Assembly (NCBI GenBank): GCA_002329385.1
Contig: DCTR01000026.1
Span: forward strand, 52,148 to 61,755
Direction of reading: 5' to 3'
Length of the DNA: 9,608 nt
Origin: Candidatus Shapirobacteria bacterium UBA1435
GTDB lineage: Bacteria; Patescibacteriota; Microgenomatia; UBA12405
A program made the translations under genes and the position numbers. Under the pieces are notes generated by a model. It was given only the letters and a program-made list of their open reading frames with translations. It ran no database searches and was not told where the DNA came from. Shown here one piece after another: positions 6,792 to 9,608 of the stretch. How positions within the stretch are numbered: the first letter of the stretch is position 1; each line of letters opens with the position of its first letter.

Positions 6792-7189
6792 GGTTTGGAG
6801 ACGACTAGTTTGGCCGTATAGACGATATTCATCAGCTTGCCATCTTCGGTTTCGATCTGCCGCAGACCGGAAAGGCTGACAAATTGGGCCAGATAATCAG
6901 AGAGAGCGTTTTTTAGCTCCTTAATCTGAAATTGGTTATCGGTGATTTTGTCGACAGTTTCCTTGGCGCCGGGCTGTTTTTGGAGACGGGATTTGGCGGC
7001 TGAACGAAGCTTGGAGTATTTTTTGGCTTCTTTGTCGGATTGAACGTACTCCTGGTCGTTCTCGAGAACAGAGTTAAACATTTCCTTTAATTTTTTACTC
7101 TCTTCTTCCAGCTGAAGAAGGCGGGCACGGGAATTTTTGATCAGGGACTCAATGCTGGCAAGAGTGGCGGCTTGGTTTTGGTCTGGCAT
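6788..7189 (-). CDS. Hypothetical coiled-coil protein
   Basis: I do not recognise the family. The 133-aa product is highly charged and mostly helical. Residues about 8-50 carry Leu/Ile/Ala at heptad-like spacing among Lys, Glu and Arg (ASIESLIKNSRARLLQLEEE), then comes a Lys/Arg-rich middle and a second helix near 80-105 (QFQIKELKNALSDYLAQF). The last 30 residues look like a small beta segment (RQIETEDGKLMNIVYTAKLVV). No signal peptide, membrane segment or catalytic motif is visible. I chose the ATG at 7189, which leaves 11 bp after the dus stop. A TTG at 7207 would add six residues and overlap dus by 7 bp; neither start has a good Shine-Dalgarno. It is the last gene of the lipoprotein-RRM-dus operon, so a role with RNA or ribosomes is possible but is guessed from location only. 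Confidence 0.7.
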   Translation of the reverse strand: MPDQNQAATLASIESLIKNSRARLLQLEEESKKLKEMFNSVLENDQEYVQSDKEAKKYSKLRSAAKSRLQKQPGAKETVDKITDNQFQIKELKNALSDYLAQFVSLSGLRQIETEDGKLMNIVYTAKLVVSKP

Positions 7190-7200
7190 ATCTGGTAACT

Positions 7201-8253
7201 TTAGCAATTTAAGATGGCCGGTTCAAGAGATAAAAGTTGATCAAAATCGGAAATGGTGACGATTTGGCTGCGTAGCTGTTTGGCAGTTTTTAGTCCGGAA
7301 ACATAGGATAAAAAATGACGACGAAGGCTGTCAAGCCGGCGGGAAGGAAAACATTGTTTGAAATATTGGGCGTGGAGTAACATGGCGGAAAAACGATCTT
7401 GGGGTGAAGGAAGATTATCGCCAAAAATCCAAGGCGAGCCAAGGGCGAAGCGACCGATCAGGGCACCATCGGCGCCAAACCGACGGCAGAGTTCAAGCGC
7501 CTGGAGACGGTTTTGAACATCACCGTTACCCAGAAGCAATGTTTGGTTTTGATGGGCAAAAACGGCTGACCGGGCAATGCTCTCCCAGTCGGCAAGGCCG
7601 GCATAACCCTGTTTTAGGGTGCGGCCGTGAAGGGTAATAAAATCAAGACGATGTGAAAGCAGGAAAGGAAGCCAGGAAGCGGAAATGTCCTGGTCGATCC
7701 CCAGCCTGGTTTTGACAGAAACGGAGGGGCGGCAGGCAGGCAGATGGTCCGGAGGTAAGCCGGCGTAGGCCAAATTACGAATAATGGCTTTTTGGGTTTT
7801 GTCGTTTAGACCGAGAGAGCGGTAATCGTGAGGGTGGGAAAAGAAGTCGGCTATCCCTTGCTTGGTTTGGCTGATAATGTCGCCAACCAGGTCGTGCTGG
7901 CCAATCAAGGCGGCGCCACTGCCGTGATGAATTACTTTTTTGGCCGGGCAACCCAGATTAATATCGATACCATCAAAGCCAAGACCGGTAAGAACATAGG
8001 CAGCATGATGAAAGCTGGCGGGATCTTTGCCGAACAATTGACCGATAATCGGCCTTTCCTCTTTGGAAAAAAGTAGTTTGTCGTAGAGTTTAACCCCGCC
8101 TTTGGTTAGCCCTTCGGCGCTGACAAATTCGGTAAAAACCAGATCGGGCTTGGCAAGGTGGCAGACAGTCCGGCGAAAAGGCTCATCGGTGATGCCGTCC
8201 ATCGGCGACAAACCAATCAGGCAGGACGATCGTAAAAAGGCAGGAGATTTCAT
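7201..8253 (-). CDS. tRNA-dihydrouridine synthase (DusB-like), with central insertion
   Basis: This FMN enzyme reduces specific uridines in tRNA to dihydrouridine. The TIM-barrel motifs are in order: LSPMDGITDEPFRR (residues 15-28), the catalytic NLGCPAKK with Cys102, VKTRLG with Lys181, LHGRT with His209, GNGDV (242-246) and GALIGRFALGSPWIF (263-277). Between the catalytic Cys segment and VKTRLG the spacing is enlarged by about 40 residues (about 134-175, Pro/His/Leu-containing) compared with ordinary DusB proteins, where the helix after the Cys loop leads quickly into (S/T)VKxRxG. The C-terminal helical domain (about 285-350) is present but ends early. The ATG overlaps the RRM gene's TGA by 4 bp, indicating coupled translation. 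Which Dus subtype, and hence which tRNA position is modified, cannot be settled here. Confidence 0.92.
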   Translation of the reverse strand: MKSPAFLRSSCLIGLSPMDGITDEPFRRTVCHLAKPDLVFTEFVSAEGLTKGGVKLYDKLLFSKEERPIIGQLFGKDPASFHHAAYVLTGLGFDGIDINLGCPAKKVIHHGSGAALIGQHDLVGDIISQTKQGIADFFSHPHDYRSLGLNDKTQKAIIRNLAYAGLPPDHLPACRPSVSVKTRLGIDQDISASWLPFLLSHRLDFITLHGRTLKQGYAGLADWESIARSAVFAHQNQTLLLGNGDVQNRLQALELCRRFGADGALIGRFALGSPWIFGDNLPSPQDRFSAMLLHAQYFKQCFPSRRLDSLRRHFLSYVSGLKTAKQLRSQIVTISDFDQLLSLEPAILNC

Positions 8254-8729
8254 TTTCGACGGCGGTATTTGGTTTTGGAAGCAAACTTGGCACCCGACCT
8301 GGCCCCGAAACGGCGGGAATCAAAAACCGATTGGCGAAGTCGTTTGCTTTTGATTTTTATTTTGGAAATCGGCCTGGGAGCAAAGCCGGGCCTAGGCCTT
8401 TTGGGAGGAATCGGTCGGGGTGGAGGAAGGGGGTGGCGCGGTTTGTAGCGGGCACGGCCCTCTTCGGTTTGCATCGGGTCGAGCTTGGCGTAATCGACAA
8501 TAATGGTGCGATCAAAAACCTGTTTATTATGCAGCTTGCTTTTGGCTTCAAGGGCAGAAGAGGGATGATCGAATTCAACGTAGCCTAATCCGCGGCTATT
8601 GCCCCGACGATCCCGGATAATGGCAACAGAAATAACTCGTCCAAAAGGAACAAAAAGCTCAAGCAGTTGGCCTTCAGTTAAGTTATAGGGCAGACTGCCA
8701 ACAAAAAGTCGGGAGAGGTTTTCTGTCAT
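8250..8729 (-). CDS. RRM-domain RNA-binding protein with Pro-rich linker and basic tail
   Basis: A single RNA-recognition motif occupies about residues 6-83. RNP2 is LFVGSLPY (8-15) and RNP1 is RGLGYVEF (46-53), with aromatic Tyr50 and Phe53 at RNA-stacking positions; Phe9 is the corresponding aromatic in RNP2. The loop before RNP1 (RDRRGNSRG) is strongly basic. After the RRM comes a proline-rich stretch (about 98-120, repeated PPP/RP units) and a Lys/Arg-rich C-terminus ending RRRK, both probably disordered and able to bind RNA non-specifically. Bacterial glycine-rich RRM proteins such as the cyanobacterial Rbp family have a Gly-rich tail; this one is Pro/Arg/Lys-rich instead. It probably acts as an RNA chaperone or regulator. 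The start overlaps the lipoprotein stop (TAATG) and the stop overlaps the dus start (ATGA), so it is in the middle of a coupled operon. Confidence 0.9.
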   Translation of the reverse strand: MTENLSRLFVGSLPYNLTEGQLLELFVPFGRVISVAIIRDRRGNSRGLGYVEFDHPSSALEAKSKLHNKQVFDRTIIVDYAKLDPMQTEEGRARYKPRHPLPPPRPIPPKRPRPGFAPRPISKIKIKSKRLRQSVFDSRRFGARSGAKFASKTKYRRRK

Positions 8730-9355
8730 TATTCTTTAATATCGACAAACTCGGTTTTACCGGAAGGATTTGTAAATCTAAGTGCAAGATCGGGACTAAG
8801 TGACTGGTCAACCTGAAAAACCAGGGCAGTGTGAACCCACTGGTCGTGGTCAAGGGTAATTTTGGAGAGCTCAAAAAGTTTTTTGGATTTGGTGTAGGCA
8901 TCGGAATAATAGGTTTCTTCGGTAAAAGACTGGTTTTTTGACTTATCGATCAAAACAAATTGCGGGGAGGGAGTTTGACCAATTTGGTTAAAGCCGGAAG
9001 GCTGGCCTTTGTTTTCGCGGTTGCCCTTGACGGAAATTTCGACAAGGACAAGTTTTTTACCTTCCTCCGGCTGACGATCACCGGAAGAGGGAATGGCTTT
9101 TAGCGAACGGGCTTTAAATTCGGCCAAGCCGGTGCCGGCAGGGTCGAAAGTGGCAAAACTGACCTTGAATTCCTGATTGAGGTTGTAGGTTTGGCCGAGG
9201 TTGATCGGTTCACTGGCCAACTGGTCGACATAGGGAGTAATGTCGGTGGCGGAGTCGTCGCTAAAGGTGGCAGGCGGCGACTTGCGACCGCAAGCGGAAA
9301 GGAGGAAAAAAGAGGCAGAAACCAAAGCCAGGGTAAGCAGTGTTTTAGCTGACAT
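8729..9355 (-). CDS. Secreted lipoprotein, DUF4352-like
   Basis: This is a 208-aa lipoprotein: MSAK, a hydrophobic signal segment (about residues 5-20) and a lipobox LLSAC with Cys22 as the lipidation site, followed by a polar linker. The mature part contains a beta-rich region of the sort seen in DUF4352/immunoglobulin-like extracellular domains: FKVSFATFDP, then GKKLVLVEISVKGN, then FVLIDKSKNQSF and a closing VHTALVFQVDQSLSPDLALRFTNPSGKTEFVDI. The domain assignment is by pattern and is moderate. An ATG ten codons upstream (9385) is possible but gives an odd polar head and would lie upstream of a perfect TATAAT; the ATG at 9355 gives a clean signal peptide. It is the first gene of an operon with the RRM, dus and coiled-coil genes, which is an unusual pairing for a secreted protein. 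Its ligand or role is unknown. Confidence 0.83.
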   Translation of the reverse strand: MSAKTLLTLALVSASFFLLSACGRKSPPATFSDDSATDITPYVDQLASEPINLGQTYNLNQEFKVSFATFDPAGTGLAEFKARSLKAIPSSGDRQPEEGKKLVLVEISVKGNRENKGQPSGFNQIGQTPSPQFVLIDKSKNQSFTEETYYSDAYTKSKKLFELSKITLDHDQWVHTALVFQVDQSLSPDLALRFTNPSGKTEFVDIKE

Positions 9356-9361
9356 ATGTAT

Positions 9362-9367
9362 ATTATA
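9362..9367 (-). promoter_or_regulatory. -10 element TATAAT upstream of the lipoprotein operon (leaderless start)
   Basis: On the minus strand a perfect TATAAT is followed by six bases (ATACAT) and the ATG at 9355. Geometry is identical to that at obg. No plausible -35 lies 16-18 bp upstream (GCCGTT at 17 bp). Transcription would begin at or next to the start codon. This also argues for the ATG at 9355 over the one at 9385. Confidence 0.6.
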
Positions 9368-9414
9368 GTATATTGGCAAAAACAAACGGCTTCAGCAGTT
9401 TATTGAAAATGGGG

Positions 9415-9420
9415 TAAGAT
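9415..9420 (+). promoter_or_regulatory. -10-like element TAAGAT upstream of the hydrolase gene
   Basis: TAAGAT (4 of 6, fits TANNNT) is followed by seven bases (AAGTAAC) and the ATG at 9428. No good -35 is present 17 bp upstream. The 72-bp gap to the lipoprotein gene therefore holds two divergent candidate promoters. The GGGG at 9411-9414 is too far from the ATG to be a normal Shine-Dalgarno. Confidence 0.38.
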
Positions 9421-9427
9421 AAGTAAC

Positions 9428-9608
9428 ATGCTTAAATCGCAGACGATGGTTTTGGGCGGGCTGGAAACGAACTGTTATCTGGTGTGGGAGGAAAAAAAGA
9501 AAGAAGCAATAGTAATCGACCCGGCCGATCAGGGGACAGAAATTGCCCAAATTATCCAAGAAAAAGGTCTAAATCCGAAAACGATAGTCCTGACCCACGG
9601 GCATTTTG
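9428..9608 (+). CDS. Metallo-beta-lactamase-fold hydrolase (glyoxalase II-like), 3'-truncated by window edge
   Basis: Sixty residues are visible before the window ends. They show the family's start: a short strand with GGLETNCYLV, equivalent to the 'G....Ncyli' of glyoxalase II-like MBL proteins, then the strand AIVIDPAD, a helix (EIAQIIQEKGL), and IVLTHGHF, the first half of the HxHxDH zinc motif (His57 and His59). The rest of the motif and the C-terminal ligands are outside. Short proteins of this type hydrolyse thioesters such as S-lactoylglutathione or related substrates, but the substrate cannot be told from this fragment. It is transcribed divergently from the lipoprotein operon. Confidence 0.85.
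   Translation, partial: MLKSQTMVLGGLETNCYLVWEEKKKEAIVIDPADQGTEIAQIIQEKGLNPKTIVLTHGHF

Noticed and set aside
9353..9385. Upstream ATG (9385) for the lipoprotein
   Set aside because: It would put a perfect TATAAT inside the coding sequence and add ten residues ahead of a signal peptide that begins cleanly at MSAK.
1..9608. Mobile element, defence system, CRISPR array or tRNA genes
   Set aside because: No transposase, integrase, nuclease, toxin-antitoxin pair, direct-repeat array or cloverleaf-like sequence was seen; every stretch over about 75 bases is covered by a supported gene.

Overview
The window is a densely packed bacterial segment with no gap over about 75 bases. It holds thirteen protein genes, two of them cut by the window edges. 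I found no tRNA, rRNA, insertion sequence, phage gene or CRISPR array. TGA ends at least five well-delimited proteins (the ATPase, the permease, thioredoxin, a coiled-coil protein and the RRM protein), so the code is standard and not the TGA-glycine code of Gracilibacteria/Absconditabacteria. Compact genes, scarce Shine-Dalgarno sequences, an Obg lacking its C-terminal domain and a bacterial RRM protein suggest a small-genome lineage, most likely Candidate Phyla Radiation/Patescibacteria (perhaps Microgenomates-like). That placement is inference and rests on no single diagnostic gene.

Left part, + strand (1-4418): the 3' part of a large-conductance mechanosensitive channel gene (mscL) is followed after 1 bp by a tight four-gene cassette: ABC-2 type ATPase, ABC-2 permease, a GldG-type auxiliary membrane protein and a DUF4340 protein. 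The cassette genes overlap one another. A YtxH-like small membrane protein follows behind its own candidate promoter. All six products belong to the cell envelope. The cassette resembles GldA/GldF/GldG of Bacteroidetes gliding motility, but the same architecture occurs in many non-gliding bacteria and its substrate is unknown.

Middle and right part, - strand (4410-9355): read in transcription order, a lipoprotein, an RRM RNA-binding protein, a tRNA-dihydrouridine synthase and a coiled-coil protein of unknown function form one compact operon (stop/start overlaps of 1 and 4 bp, then an 11-bp gap). Thioredoxin, the 23S rRNA/tRNA methyltransferase RlmN and the ribosome-assembly GTPase Obg follow, each behind its own short intergenic region. 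Most of this half is RNA modification and ribosome biology. At 9428 a metallo-beta-lactamase-fold hydrolase gene starts on the + strand, divergent from the lipoprotein, and runs off the window.

Two genome-scale signals stand out. First, at obg, rlmN and the lipoprotein gene a -10-like hexamer sits exactly 6 nt before the ATG (7 nt at the hydrolase gene), with no recognisable -35 and no Shine-Dalgarno site, as expected for leaderless mRNAs. Second, the + strand appears to stay G-rich over C on both sides of the orientation switch near 4414, which suggests a replication-strand bias rather than a coding bias.
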